Source: Manihot esculenta (Eukaryota; Streptophyta; Magnoliopsida; Malpighiales; Euphorbiaceae). From it: a stretch of 64,000 nucleotides of DNA. The stretch covers positions 19,096,263 to 19,160,262 of the forward strand of contig NC_035169.2 of NCBI RefSeq assembly GCF_001659605.2, read 5' to 3'. A model generated the notes under the pieces. That model saw only the letters and a list, made by a program, of their open reading frames with translations, had not been told where the DNA came from and ran no database searches. How positions within the stretch are numbered: position 1 is the first letter of the stretch; the number at the start of each line of letters is the position of its first letter. Shown piece after piece: positions 32,487-44,319 of this stretch. A program made the translations under genes and the position numbers.

Positions 32487-35400
32487 CTATAAGAATTCTC
32501 GAGTTAGAAAATCGGGAATATTATTTTGATTACCTTTAATATACTCAATATCAAAATAAAAAATACTCAAAATAGCTTGCCATCTGGCAAAAATTTGCTT
32601 AGAGGCAAGGTTTTTAACATCTTTCTTTAAAACATCTTTTGCCGATTTACAATCAATTCTGACTAGAAACCTTTGATTTAACAAATCAGACTGGAATTTA
32701 TTTATGCAAATCACGATACTTAAAATTTCTTTCTTAATTGTAGAATAATTTATCTGGGCTGAATTCCAGTGTCCTGATGTAAACTGGATTATTATTTCTT
32801 TATCATTTATTCTTTGTTTTAGAATTCCTCCATATCCTACATCTGAAGCATCAGTTTCTACAATTTTAAAGGCTTCTGGATTAGGAAGATATAAGTATGA
32901 AATTTCCTTTACTAGTGATTTTATATGTTTTATAATATTGGTATGTTCTTCAGTCCAGGGTCCAGTATTTTTCTTAAGTCTGTCGTGTAATGGTTTTATC
33001 ATCCTATTTAAATTTGGATAAAAATCTATAACATAATTTAGACATCCTAAAAATCTTTGTAATTGGGTTTTATTATTTATTTCATCAAGAAATTTATCTC
33101 CAAATATCATTGTCCTTTCAATTGGTTGAATAATACCTTGTTCTATATAATGTCCTAAGAATATGATTTTTAGTCTGAAATAAATTCATTTTAATTTTAC
33201 TTAAGGCTAACTCATTTTTCCTTATTATCATACAGAACGTTTTTAGATGTTTAAAATGTTCTTCAATACTTTGACTAAAAATTAACACATCATCTATATA
33301 AACAATGCAAAATTTTGAATAAGGGTTAAAAATATCATTCATTATTCTTTGCAATTCTGAAGGTGCATTTTTTAGTCCAAAGGGCATTGCGTTCCATTAA
33401 TATTGTCCAAAGGGAACAATAAATGACGTTTTATATCGATCTTTAGGGTCGATCTGAATCTGCCAATATTCCGACTTCGTATCAAACTTACTAAATATAT
33501 TTGCATTATATAATCTATTTAAAAGATCTTTTTTATTGGGTATTGGATACCTAATCCATTTTAATGCTGTATTTAAAGGCTTATAGTTTATAACTAACCT
33601 TGGTGTACCTCTTTCTATTTCTGCACTTTTATTAACATAAAAAGTTACACATGACCAAGGACTTCTGAATTTACTAATCAATTTTTTATCTTCTAATTCT
33701 TTAATTTCTTTCTTACAATGCTCTAATAATTCAAGTGCCATCTGAATTGGTCTAGCTTTGGTTGAGATTGAGTTTTCATTAAATCCTTCTTCATAAGGCA
33801 AATCTACCATATGTTGTTTTCTAGTCCAAAAAGCATTAGGATGATCTGCACATAATTCATCTTCCATGCAATTTTTTAACCTTTCTATTCTGGTTTTTAT
33901 GTCCTCACTTTCTAATTGTTTTTTAATTCTAGTTAAATGTACATTATTTTTTAAATCATTTAAATCCTCTGTTCTGGATTTTATTATTGAATTTATTTCC
34001 ATTGTTCTAATGGAATGTGCTTTTATTAAGTTTAGATTTTTTGTTTTAGGTTTTTCTATAAAATCCATTCTAATCTTGTTATTCTTAGTTTTAATTTCTA
34101 TACAGTCTTCTTTTACTAAATAGGGTGTTATTAGGTTTATAAATGGGGTTCCTAATATTACCATATGATTTATCTGTTGGGATAATAAAAATACAGTTTT
34201 TATTTTCAAATCCTGATTTACTATTACTGCTTCTGTTTTTCCTAGAATATTTAAATTAGTTTTATTTGCTGTTTTTAGTTTTTCCTTAGTCTCTTGCCAA
34301 AATCTTTTAGGTACTAAGCTTGATTTTATACAATTTAAATCTGCTCCTGTGTCAAATAGGGCTATAGTATTTATCCTGAAATCCTCTGGTAATTTAATAG
34401 TTAACTTTACTAAATATTTTCTAGAAGTTACTTCTTGTAATAATAGAATAAAATTATTATCTACTTCTTCATTTTTTAATAGACTAATTTTATTATTTTC
34501 ATTATCTTCTTCTCCTACTTCTTCAGATGAGGAGGATGATCTAGAAATTAATTGTTCTTCTAAGAATTTTATTCTTTTTGAATATTTTTGAAGCTAATGC
34601 CTTAAATTTTTTACTTCAGCTTTTACCATCCTGATTTCTTTTTGTAATTCTCCTATAGATATTGTTTCTTTAGGTTTCTTATTTTTATTTAATATTTTAA
34701 TTAAATCATAAGTTTGTTTTTCTATTTTGGGAATAGTATCTTTAATCTCTTCTGTTTCATCAAAACTTTTTATTAATTTTTTAAGAAACTTTTTCTTTGT
34801 ACTGCTATCTTCTATATTATTTATTAATTCTAATAATGAGCCTTGCTCTTTAGTTAGAATATTTATCGATTTTTCTGAAGAGCTAGTTCCTAATTCATCT
34901 ATCTGATTCTCACTTTCTGTTATCTCTGATTCTGAAAGTTCTGAATCTATATATAATTTTTGAATTTTATTTATTATTTCTTCATCTAATTCTAACTCAT
35001 TTAGTTTTTTTATTGAACCTACAAAATTTAGATGTATGACCCTTTTGCCCACAATTAAAACATATTAAATCTTTAAATGATTTTTTATTCTGGGCCTTAT
35101 TTGCTGAAGTTCTCTTCCTGTGCCTTTTATAGGGTTTAAAATCTTTCTTTTTATAATATTCTTCCTTACTTGGTTTTACTATGTATTTTTTATTGTAATA
35201 TTTTTCTCTTTTATAATATTTTCTTGGCTTAGATTTAGAACATTGACCATTACAACTTTTATCTTGGGTTATTCCATAATCAAACTGTTTACAAAAGGAT
35301 CCTAGTTCTTGCTTAGTCCTATGCATTTCATATTTTAAGGTTCTTTGTAACTTTAAATCCTAACAAATTTGTAATCCTTCTTTCGGAATTATACTTACTA

Positions 35401-37381
35401 GTTAGCCATATGTTAATCTTTTATATGGTATTGGATGACCAAATTATTGTTTTATGTTATTCCTAACTTTTTGCCCTAGAAAATAAGGAAGTCCTGCTAG
35501 GAATTTCTCTTTCCAAAAATCTTGATTTGAATCCTCTCTTAACATTAACCTAGTAAAAAATGTAGTCTTATAATACAGAAAATCAATTAGTTTTTTACAT
35601 TTTAAATTACTTAATAACTCAGCATTTTTATCTTTTAAAAGAGAGGGGTCTCCTATAAAATGTAATGAAATTGTTAGAATTAAAGTTGATACTGCATCTT
35701 GAATAGTTTCTCCTAATTCATTATATATAGGTTCGCCTTCACTATCCACTTGGATTGAATTTAAGATTTCTAATTGTTGTACATCTGTTAGATGGTAATC
35801 CCACCAACCTTTTAATTGTCCTGTGAAACCTGCTATAATTATTTCAACTATTGTTCTATCTGAAGCAAAAGACTGGATTTTATATGCATTAGCTGTCATA
35901 GTCATTTGTTGTAATAAACTTAAAATATTATATTCAGACAATCCATCTATATTCCATTCATAGATTGTTGACGCATTATATTTAAACGGAGATGTGATAT
36001 TTGGCTTTTCCAGTAATCTTAAATCTGGTGCTCTACTTACTATTTCTCTGTGTGATATATGATTTATGTCAAATTGCTTTATATCTTCTGAATCTGGCTG
36101 ACTTTGCTTAGTTTCAGATTCTGACTCTTCTTGTAATGTATTTATATTTCTAGATTGATGAGTTTCTGGAATTATATTTTTACTAGATTCTGAAGTTTCT
36201 ATTTTACTTAACTGGTCTTTTAGACTTTGCAAAAATTTATTTTTATTAGTTTTTAATTCTTTTTTACTCGAACTAGATATTTGATAGGGTTTAAAGATAT
36301 GTGGTTTTATTTCTTTTTTCTCTTCTATTTCTACCTCATTTTCTTTTATCATTTTTTCTATCTTTTTTAATTGAGTACCTATACATATTAAACTTGCATT
36401 ACTAAAATTATTCTACTCTATGACCTTTTTATCTGTATCATTTTCTTTAGCTATTTTATATGGTGCACAAATTATTTCATTTTCTCCATGTTTTATTTTA
36501 CTAATCGTTTTAGGTGGAAACTCACTCTGAATTACTTTATCATTTACAATCCATTCTGGCCTCTTATCCCTTACCATTATTGGGTTAATACATTTCCTTT
36601 TATATAATTTAAACCACTCAAAAAATCCTATTTCTCCTTTATCATGGTTAATATAATTAAGATATTCTTCTTTTAGATTTTCAAACTTATGCTCTTTAAT
36701 AATTTTATTTAACTTACTTAAATTCTGTCTTTGTTATTTCTTTTAAAAAATTTTTTTCAATTTTTTCTTTAGTAAGAACATTTAATTCTCTGTTTATATT
36801 ATTTATATTTTCGGTTATGGCAGATGCTGATGGTGATTCTGGTGATGAAGGTGCTATTTCAGCCTGTTGATTTAAATAATTTTCTACAGAGTTATAAACT
36901 GCCTGGGGTACTGAAGAACTATAATCTACTCCTTTCATTTTATGATGTCTATCTGGGATATCTGATGTTGAAAATCTGGGTTTTACTATAGTCTGAATTA
37001 CTGGTTTAGGCTCATCTCCTTTATATCTTGCATATATTACTGATGGTAGATTTGAAACTCTTCCTATGTCTTCTGTTATGTTTTCTGTTATTTCAGAGGA
37101 TGAAGATCCTGTATACCTACTGCTCATACTCCTATTAAATTTTAGTGATATTTTGCCATCTTCAAACTGCTCTATTCTACTTAAACTCGTATTTGGTTTT
37201 ACCTTTTCTTGTTCTGGAGGGGTACAATCCCTTCCAGTGTCCATTCATCTGGCAAGGTTATATCCTTCCATTGTATTGTTTTAGGAATTACTGTATTTGT
37301 TTTAATCAGATCCGTCTGTAAAAATATTGTTTCTCCTCTTTTAGGCTGTAGTTTATATTTAGTTCCAAAAGCTGAATTCAT
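32487..37381 (-). pseudogene. Pararetrovirus ORF1 polyprotein (MP tail-CP-PR-RT-RH), degraded and 5' truncated
   Basis: The left end is the RNase H stop at 32487. From 37381 leftward: a movement-protein-like tail (ITLPDEW near 37250) without a visible 30K core; a Ser-rich linker; a coat-protein-like region (35444-36352) with FTGQLKGWWDYHLT; a CCHC knuckle CFNCGQKGHTSKFC (about 35020-35060); an aspartic protease motif ALFDTGADLN (about 34335-34365); RT from about 33870 with YIDD (about 33290-33300); and RNase H with ETDASDVGYGG and a DFLTREFL end. Frame changes lie near 37230, 36400, 35040 and 33115, and a TAA at 33397-33399 interrupts RT just before MPFGLKNAP. Some of those breaks may be smaller indels that I place only approximately. 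Confidence 0.8.
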
Positions 37382-37382
37382 A

Positions 37383-38417
37383 GCTCATATCCAAGAAGCT
37401 GGAAGAAGTTCTCTTTCTTTGTACTTCTTGAAAAATGTTCAGTTCTGAACATATGAATTCCAAAAAAAAAAATTGCACTCAAGAAGTTCAAAAGATCACC
37501 AACCTGAAAAAGATCATGCTCTAATCAAACGATCGATATGATTCTTGAAGTTTTTCTGGGAAAGTAGAGATGCACTTACATTTGGAGGAGATCCACTACA
37601 TTCCAGCATAGCAACTCCAAGGGCAGACATGAGAACTTCAAACTAAGTAGGAGAAGGTATTATTGCTCCTAACATGCCATCAAGCAAAGGTACTACAATA
37701 ACCCGAGTCACTTAGAAGTTCATTCATTGGAACGTAGGACTTGGTTTGGAATGTAATGGATCTCGGGTTATTGTAGAGTATAAATAGTGAAGTATTTAAA
37801 AATTAAGATAAAAATTAATTAATAAATTTTTTAAAATTTTAAAATAGACATTTTAATGATTTTTTGGAAATGACGGACCAATTAACAAGTTTAGGATCTT
37901 TGATATACTGTAGGACTAGTAAATTTTTCTATTTAGGGGAACATTGCAAATTAAAAAGCAATCTAATAGAATCAAATTAAATTATTAAATTAATGGAATT
38001 GGTTATATCATTTTTTTTTTTTCCTTTCAAAATGAAGAAGAAACATACCATAGACAACGGTGATGAAATTAAGCAAAGAGAATGCTCCTGAACTTGTCAG
38101 AGCCAAACAAAATCTCCTTCCAGAAAGGCTGCTTCTTCTTAACATGCTCTGAAACAATTTCCACCTCCTCATCAGAATATAACATTGACAAGACCCATCA
38201 GAGGTTTCTGCAGATTTTATTGGTTTCTTGCTGTCCACCAAGTGTTTGATGGAAGTAGCAGAAGAAGAAGAAGAGGGGTCAACTGATGAGAACTTTTGTG
38301 TTGTTTAGGGTTAGGAATGTTGGAGAAGAAGAGAAAGTAGCTTGAAATGGTAGAATCAGAGACTCTTTTAGCTGTTGTAGCAGGAATTTTCCATGTTGAT
38401 GTAGAAGGGTATGCCAT
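37383..38417 (-). pseudogene. Plastid EamA/WAT1-like transporter, fragment of a host gene (broken)
   Basis: Three exon-like blocks lie on the minus strand. Block 1 (38417-38049) starts MAYPSTSTWKI, Ser/Thr-rich like a plastid transit peptide; after frameshifts it reads QPFWKEILFGSDKFRSIL and then LLNFITVVYG next to a GT donor. Block 2 (about 37705-37590) reads VIVVPLLDGMLGAII and MSALGVAMLECSGSPPN with a TAG between them, then a GTAAGT donor. Block 3 (about 37500-37383), after TTTTTCAG, reads VGDLLNFLSAIFFFGIHM and RSTKKENFFQLLGYE. From memory these match consecutive exons of a plastid drug/metabolite-transporter-family protein. The segment between blocks 1 and 2 is AT-rich and non-coding, so at least one exon is missing. 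Pararetrovirus sequence begins directly after block 3. Confidence 0.7.
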
Positions 38418-38821
38418 GATTGAGGCATGAAAGGTGAAAGCCTCAGAGAAAGAGGTTTTATAATCATTTTCTGAAAATCTTTTATAATTTAAATTTAGAG
38501 TATTTATCATGTAAGATTTAAATATTGAAAATAATTTTATACCATTCAATCTATTGTACTGATTGAAACAATTTATTTTAACTAAAATTTAAATTTATCT
38601 TGATATCGCACTCATAAAATCAACTTTAATTTTATTAAAATTAAAATTTAATAATAAAAATATATATTAATCAAATTATCAAAAATAAATTATAATTAAT
38701 ATATCGATTTAATTTAATTTTAAATCGAAATTGATTATTTTTTATTTTTAAAACACAATTTAATTCTACTTATCGTTCAATATTAAATCAAACTAATTTT
38801 GATCTGATTTAAGAGAAATTT
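38418..38821. other. AT-rich spacer upstream of the transporter fragment
   Basis: This is AT-rich sequence with no ORF or repeat boundary I can support. It includes a poorly preserved stretch (about 38715-38815) of the 'aaatcgaaattga/aaatcaaacta' kind, similar in texture to the MITE-like repeat at 48275-48686. Confidence 0.4.
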
Positions 38822-40292
38822 TGATGTATTTTTGCATTGAAGTGATTCTAGGCAGCCGAAAATGCGCTCTAATGCATTCTTTCCTTGTTCAAGAAGCCAT
38901 ATCCCAAATTGCCATATTTGAAGAGCCAAATAAGGGAAATATCTTGAGATCCAAATCTTCAAGATTCACATTCAAATATTGAATTTCAAGATCAAGCTTA
39001 TTAAGGAAGCCAAATCCAAAGATCACATGTTTCCCACTTCATTCAAGTTTCCAAAGAAGGCTCCACCTTCCTCATTAGTACATGGACAATCTCTTGGACT
39101 TAATGTACAACATCTTGAGGATCTTGGACAGCTATGAAAAGACCAAAGTGCCCCCACTTGCCTTCTAACACATGTGACTCGTTTTTGCCTTCACTCATGC
39201 ACAAACAAGGCACATGCAACACCAAGGACACTTTGGACAGCCTCTAAAAGTCTCCTGGACTTCCATGAAACCCTAGACAGCCTCTCAAGATCTATTTAAA
39301 GGCTTCAAGAAGACAAGAAGACAAGATTTTGATCCACCTCTTCTCTCCCAATTTCGGCAAGGCTCCAATGCTCTCTCTTCACCTTAGTTCTTCATCTTTT
39401 GCTTTCTTTTCTTTTATTTTATGTTTGATTCAGCCATGAGTGGCTGAAACCCTCTTTCTAGTTGAAGTTTGGTTGAAACTAAGGTTGTTTAAAGGGTTGT
39501 GAGATCTGAACAGAAACTTTTGTCTTTGATTTTATTCAATATTCATGCAATTGTGCTTTGATTCAAAGATTGCTTTGTTGTTTTGATCAAATTGGCCACT
39601 TGATTCTTAATTGCAAAGTTAATTGATTGTTGATTAGGATATTTATTAGTCCGTAATTGCTGGAAATATTCTGATCTAAGAACACTTGGTGTAAAAACCC
39701 AAGAAATTGCATGATCTAACATCATCTCATGCGTTTGAGTAGTTAGGGTTTGGATCTTTCTTGTTCTTCATGCAATTGGCAATTGTTTTGATGCCTATGG
39801 CCCAAGGACGTTCCTTGGCAATTTGTTGATTAGTAATTGGTTAGAGGACGTTCCCTAATCAGTTTGTTCATAAGGAAAGACATAGTGGTGAGAAGCGTCT
39901 TCCACCCCCATAACCAACCTATTGAATTAATCAAGATAACCATATTTCAATGATCAACCCAAACAACCAAAGTGGATCCATATCTTCAACTAGACTTTTC
40001 TCTTATTGATTTCTCTCTTATATTAGATTACTTTCTATTTTAATTGCTTTCAATAGTTGTTAGACAAATCAATCTCAAAACCCCCTTTTTTACTTTCCTT
40101 GCACTTGTTTCTATTTCCCTTTGATTACTTGCTTTCACTTGTGCTTTCAACTAGTTCTATTGGTCTTGATTAAGATAAATAAATAGGTAATCAATTCTCT
40201 GTGGATACGATCCTTCACCACTATCTGCAAGTTGTGAATTGTAGGAAACCAAGAAGGTTATTTTTGACCGGCTTCGACAACCGCTCCTGTCA
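38822..40292 (+). repeat. Solo or truncated Athila-like LTR (about 1470 bp)
   Basis: It starts TGATGTATTTTTGC and ends ACAACCGCTCCTGTCA. Its second half follows the same order of motifs as the Athila LTR at 26287-28293: CAGCCATGAGTGGCTGAAACC (39434), ATTAGTAATTGGTTAGAGGACG-type block, CAAATCAATCTCAAAACCCCC, and GACCGGCTTCGACAACCGC near the end. No Athila primer site follows; Tat-type coding sequence begins at once. I see no TSD (AATTT on the left, AGGGC on the right), so one flank was probably lost by deletion or recombination. A weak TATA-like CTATTTAAAGG lies at 39292. Confidence 0.7.
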
Positions 40293-42723
40293 AGGGCCAT
40301 GACCTCAATTTTCTGCTCTTTGGTGAGGCCAGCGTTGAGACTGAAGACTTTATCTGTTTCTACTTCTGATAAGGGAAAAATCTCCAGTTCCCCCACCGGT
40401 TCTGTCCTGGCCTCTATTTTCTCGTCTCGGACCTTCAGGACTTCTGAATCCAGCCTCTCCTTTGTTGAGCTCGGCTCTGCTACCGTGGCTAGGTATACTG
40501 CCCTTGCTTCCTCCTGGCTTCCCCGAACTATTCCCACCCCTGCTTCTGTTGGGAACTTCATTGCCAGGTATCTGATACTGGTGACGGCCTCAAAGTCAAA
40601 CAGCGCAGGTCTTCCCAGGATCGCGTTGTAGCTCAGAGGAAGTTTGACTACCAGGAACACCGCATAATGAGTGCGAGTCCTCGGTGCTTCTCCTAGGGTG
40701 AGAGCCAGCTTCACCTTCCCTTCTACAGGTACTGGGACTCCTCCGATTCCTTTGACCGGTGCCTGATCGCGGACCAACTGTTCTTCAGGGATTCCCATCT
40801 GCTGGAAGACCCGGTAGGGTAGCAGGTTGACCTTACTCCCATCATCCACTAGGATTTTCTTCACCCGATAGTTGTGGATGACAGCTTCAATGACAAGGGC
40901 GTCGTCATGGGGCATTTGAACACCTTGAGCATCCTCCGGAGAGAAAGTGATGGCCACTGGAGAGTGTTCGACGACCTGCATGACCTCGGCGCCACTGCTT
41001 TCTCCCTCTCGACTCCTCTTCTTTCCTCTACGGCTCATCCGACCTCCTGTGCCCCCCACAATCATGTTAATGGTCCCACTCGACCCATCATTCACTGCTC
41101 CCGCTTTCCTCGGCGCTTGGGTTGCCAAATTGGGCTGAGGTCTTTGTCCTTCCGGTTTCTTCACGAAGTTCTTCAGGTGCCCTCTTTTAATCAGCCTCTC
41201 GATTTCTGCGATCAACTGGAAGCAGTTATTGGTATCATGGCCATGAGTGCGATGGAACTGACAGTATTTGTCAGGATTTCGCTGGTCGGCTTCTGTTCTC
41301 AGGGGTCTGGGCCACTGTACGAATTCTTTGTCTTGGACGGCCATGAGCACTTCGGCTCTAGAAGCGTTAAGTGGGGTCGGCTTCTCTGGGACCCACGAAG
41401 GGAGTGGCCTTTGTTCTGAGACCCGAGGAGGGAGAGGTCTTTGGTCCCTTCGTTCCCAGGGCTGTCTGTAAGGCTCAGGCCTTTTGCCATGTTTCTTCTC
41501 ATGCTTCTCAGGCCTCCTTTCCTCCGGGGCTTTCTCCTTACCTGCCACTCCCTTGGCGAATCGGCTTGTCACTAAGGCATCATCCTGCCTTATATACTTT
41601 TCAGCCCTCTACATCAGCTCGGCTAGTGAGGTCAGAGGCTTCCTGCTTAGTGAGCCGAAGAACTCAGCAGAGGTCGTTCCCTTCTGCATGGCCTCCACCG
41701 CCCTTCCCTCATCGAGCTCGGGAATTTGCAGAGCCTCCGTATTGAAACGAGCGACGTACTCCCTGAGCGATTCATCTCTTCTCTGCCTGATTGTTTCCAG
41801 GTAGCTCGTCTTCCTATCCGCAGGCACCCCGGCAATAAACCGGCTGATGAAGCGAGTGGCCAGATCTCCAAAACTGCTGATACTTCCAGCCTCAAGGTTA
41901 TTAAACCATGCCCTCGCTGGCCCCGAGAGCGTCATTGGGAATGCCTTGCACATCAAGGCATCTGACAGAGTCTGCAGCTCCATGAAAGTCTTGTAGTTGA
42001 GGACATGCTCTCGTGGGTTTCCAGCTCCGTCATAAGCCGTCATTGATGGCATCATAAACTTCTTTGGAACAGTCTCCTGCTGTACCCACTTCGAGAAAGG
42101 TGAAGAAGTGGGCAGGAGGGTTTGGCTCTGATCCTTCTTTTCCAGCTCGGCCAAGAGCTGCTCTCTCAACTTCTGCAGCTTTTGGTCCATATTCTCGTTT
42201 TCCTCCCTGGGTTTTTTCTCCAGGCGGTATTCCTCCTCCTCTGCTTCACTTCTCGTCCACTTGGTTGTCCCAGCGGAATAATTGTCAGCCTCGTCATTTT
42301 CTATATCTCCCTCACCCTCCTTCCATGGACTCGGGCCTCCGGTTCCTCCTCATCTCCGGCTCTTCTCCCCCTTTCTCCGGTACCGCGGCTGCTGGTTTGA
42401 AGACGGTCAAGGGCAGGTTGGGGCTCATTGGTTTGGGGTTCTTCTACCACTGGGAGTGTATTTGTCGGGGTGTTGAGGCCCCTTTGTTGCATTATCTGCC
42501 CCAACCAGTGGGCGGTGTTCTACAGTTGGAGGGCCATGGTTTGAAGGTCCTGGTTAGATAAAGTAGCAGTGGGAGCATTCCCTGCCAAGCTTGGCGAGGG
42601 ATTAAGAGGAATAGGTGTTTGGTTATTTAGTGTTGTAGGACTAGAAAAGGAGAACTGCTGCCCCTCTTGGGCAGAGCTCAAGTCGTTTGGGATGTGAAGG
42701 TTGCTTTCATTGTGATTAGCCAT
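40293..42723 (-). pseudogene. gag: Tat-type gypsy gag-protease (truncated before RT)
   Basis: The gag ATG is at 42723 (MANHNESNLHIPND). A TAG at 42517-42519 and a frameshift near 42330 break the N-terminal part. The Tat-type gag core (41609-42190) has GNPREHVLNYKTFM, FPMTLSGPARAWFNNL, FGDLATRFISRF and RQRRDESLREYVARFN. A TAG at 41607-41609 interrupts the frame, which continues to a finger-like CQFHRTHGHDTNNC (about 41230-41270). The protease has LVDDGSKVNLL, with Asp-Asp-Gly where Asp-Thr-Gly is usual, and AILGRPALFDF. The frame ends at EVMAL, where the Athila-like LTR joins at 40292; RT, RNase H and integrase are gone. Confidence 0.78.
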
Positions 42724-42785
42724 CGTGGATCTCAGTGGGTTTTGTTAAGAGTGGAACTCCGGTGATGAAAAGATCTCCTTTGTAG

Positions 42786-42803
42786 TTCCCACAGATGGCG
42801 CCA
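42786..42803 (-). other. Tat-type primer-binding site
   Basis: The minus strand reads TGGCGCCATCTGTGGGAA, two bases from the LTR end. This form is familiar from Tat/Ogre-type plant gypsy elements. Confidence 0.7.
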
Positions 42804-42805
42804 AT

Positions 42806-43351
42806 TGATGATCTGAGATCCAGAAATAGGGTTTTACAATGGGTTCTGTAAAACTGGAAAAGCTTAGACCTAGAGGAGAGTATTTCTCCTTTTATATGTT
42901 TCCTTTTGTCTGCTAGTGACGTGCTAACAGAACGTATATCATTGGTCCACCTGTCCCTGCTACGTTGATACGGACGTACGAGGGAATAAGGTCTCTGCTC
43001 CATGCATAACGGCCTCTGATTCTTTCAGGACGCGCATGCGGGTGGATCCACACGAGGGATATGCGGATCTACTTCCTGGTTCCGGGTTAGGCTAGAGGAT
43101 GAGGTACGGGCCGAGCCCAACGAGGATCGGCTGGTCCAGTCGGAAGGGTCGGGCTGGCCTTGGAGAGGGTGAGCTGGACTTAGTGCGAGTCGTGAGGTTC
43201 GAGGGCTTCGGGATGATGGGCCTGCATCGTGGGCTGGACCCCAGGCCGAGGAGGAAGAGCCCAGCGGTCATCAGTCTTGATATGTCTAAAAATGTATAGT
43301 TTGTAATAGTCTTTACTCTGCCTACACTTTGATAGGGTAAGGGATGTTACA
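42806..43351 (-). repeat. 5' LTR of the Tat-type element (546 bp)
   Basis: On the minus strand it starts TGTAACATCCCTTACCC at 43351 and ends ATCATCA at 42806. The right flank is coding sequence of another gag (the adjacent bases GCGTG, 43352-43356, would be the TSD; the partner is lost with the element's 3' half). Confidence 0.75.
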
Positions 43352-44185
43352 GCGTGTTCCTTTTTTCAGCGCTTCACATGCTATCTCATGATTTAACTCT
43401 TCCACTGTATAGCTTCAGCATTGAACCGTGAGATAAAACTCCTTAGAGACTCACCCTTTCCTTGGCGGATCTTCCACAAGTTAGGGAAAAGTTTTTTAGG
43501 AGGTATACAAGTAATAAATCAAGATATAAATAATGTAGCAAACTACGTAAAGTTTTGAATTAAACCTGGGCTCAGATTTTGATACCATTTCTGAGCCAAA
43601 CCTGTGAGTATTTATGAAAACACTCAGCACAACACAAAATCGTTGACATCCTGAAGTTGCATGATCGTCCTAAAGATCGCCAAATGGGTTCTTGGATCTA
43701 CTATTCCATCATATTTGTCCAAGCTAGGCAGATTGAACTCGGATGGAAAAGTTTCTGCCAAAATTTCTTCTGAAAGATGTGAGGCATCCTTCATGCCAAA
43801 GTCCTCTTCTTGTTCCTTGGTACCTTTGAATAGCCTGTACCAGCTTCCAATCCACACTTTTCGGAGCATCGTCTGCTTCATCTTCTTCAACCTCAGCCTT
43901 CCCTTTGGATTGTCTCTTAGTTGCCTCTATACGGATCCTCGGGATTTTGACGGAGGCTTCTTCCCTTTCCCTGGGAGACATGACTAACACCTCCCCCTGA
44001 GCCTTGTACTGCTCGAGAGTAGCCTGTAACTTCTGGATATATTGGATAATCTAGTCGTTGGTCAAATTGTTGAGATCTGCTTTATTGAACATTGAGGGTG
44101 TGTTTTACCCATTGTCAGGGGCAGAAGAGATGATGACGCCCTCATTAGTAGCAACCTTAGCAGCAGCTCGTGAACTACTGGCCAT
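43352..44185 (-). pseudogene. Second Tat-type gag fragment, disrupted by the first
   Basis: From an ATG at 44185 the minus strand reads MASSSRAAAKVATNEGV, then QYIQKLQATLEQYKAQGE, a KYDGIVDPRTHLAIFRTIM block (about 43670-43720), GLAQKWYQNLSPG (about 43560-43600) and WKIRQGKGESLRSFISRFNAE (about 43410-43470), ending near KKGT at the junction. The order matches a Tat-type gag, but the sequence is clearly different from the gag at 41609-42190. Several stops and at least one frameshift (near 43800-43860) are present. The other half was not found on the far side of the inserted element. Confidence 0.65.
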
Positions 44186-44319
44186 TTGGAAAGAGAAGAG
44201 AGAGAGATTTCTTTTTTAAGAGGAAAGGTATAAGAGATCGATTTTAATCTAAATGAACATAAAGGATTCAATAGATTTTTTAGCAGTAGAACCAAATGAT
44301 ACAGCCAGAAAACAGAACT

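Larger units (their letters stand above)
30013..37382 (-). mobile_element. Endogenous pararetrovirus (Caulimoviridae-like), main copy
   Basis: The gene order on the minus strand is movement-protein tail, coat protein, CCHC knuckle, protease, RT and RNase H (ORF1), then ORF2, then promoter and leader. There is no integrase and no LTR, which separates it from the neighbouring gypsy elements. The two-ORF layout, with a large MP-CP-PR-RT-RH polyprotein followed by an ORF of unknown function, recalls the florendovirus group of endogenous caulimovirids; that placement is from memory. It is cut at the 5' side at 37382 against a host exon. ORF1 has several frameshifts and stops, so the copy is defective. 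Confidence 0.85.

Noticed and set aside
40874..41419. 181-residue plus-strand ORF
   Set aside because: It lies opposite the Tat-type gag-protease frame, which has recognisable motifs; this one has none.
42716..43003. 95-residue ORF with an RSSIGAICGNYKG stretch
   Set aside because: It spans the LTR end and primer-binding site of the Tat-type element and is non-coding there.
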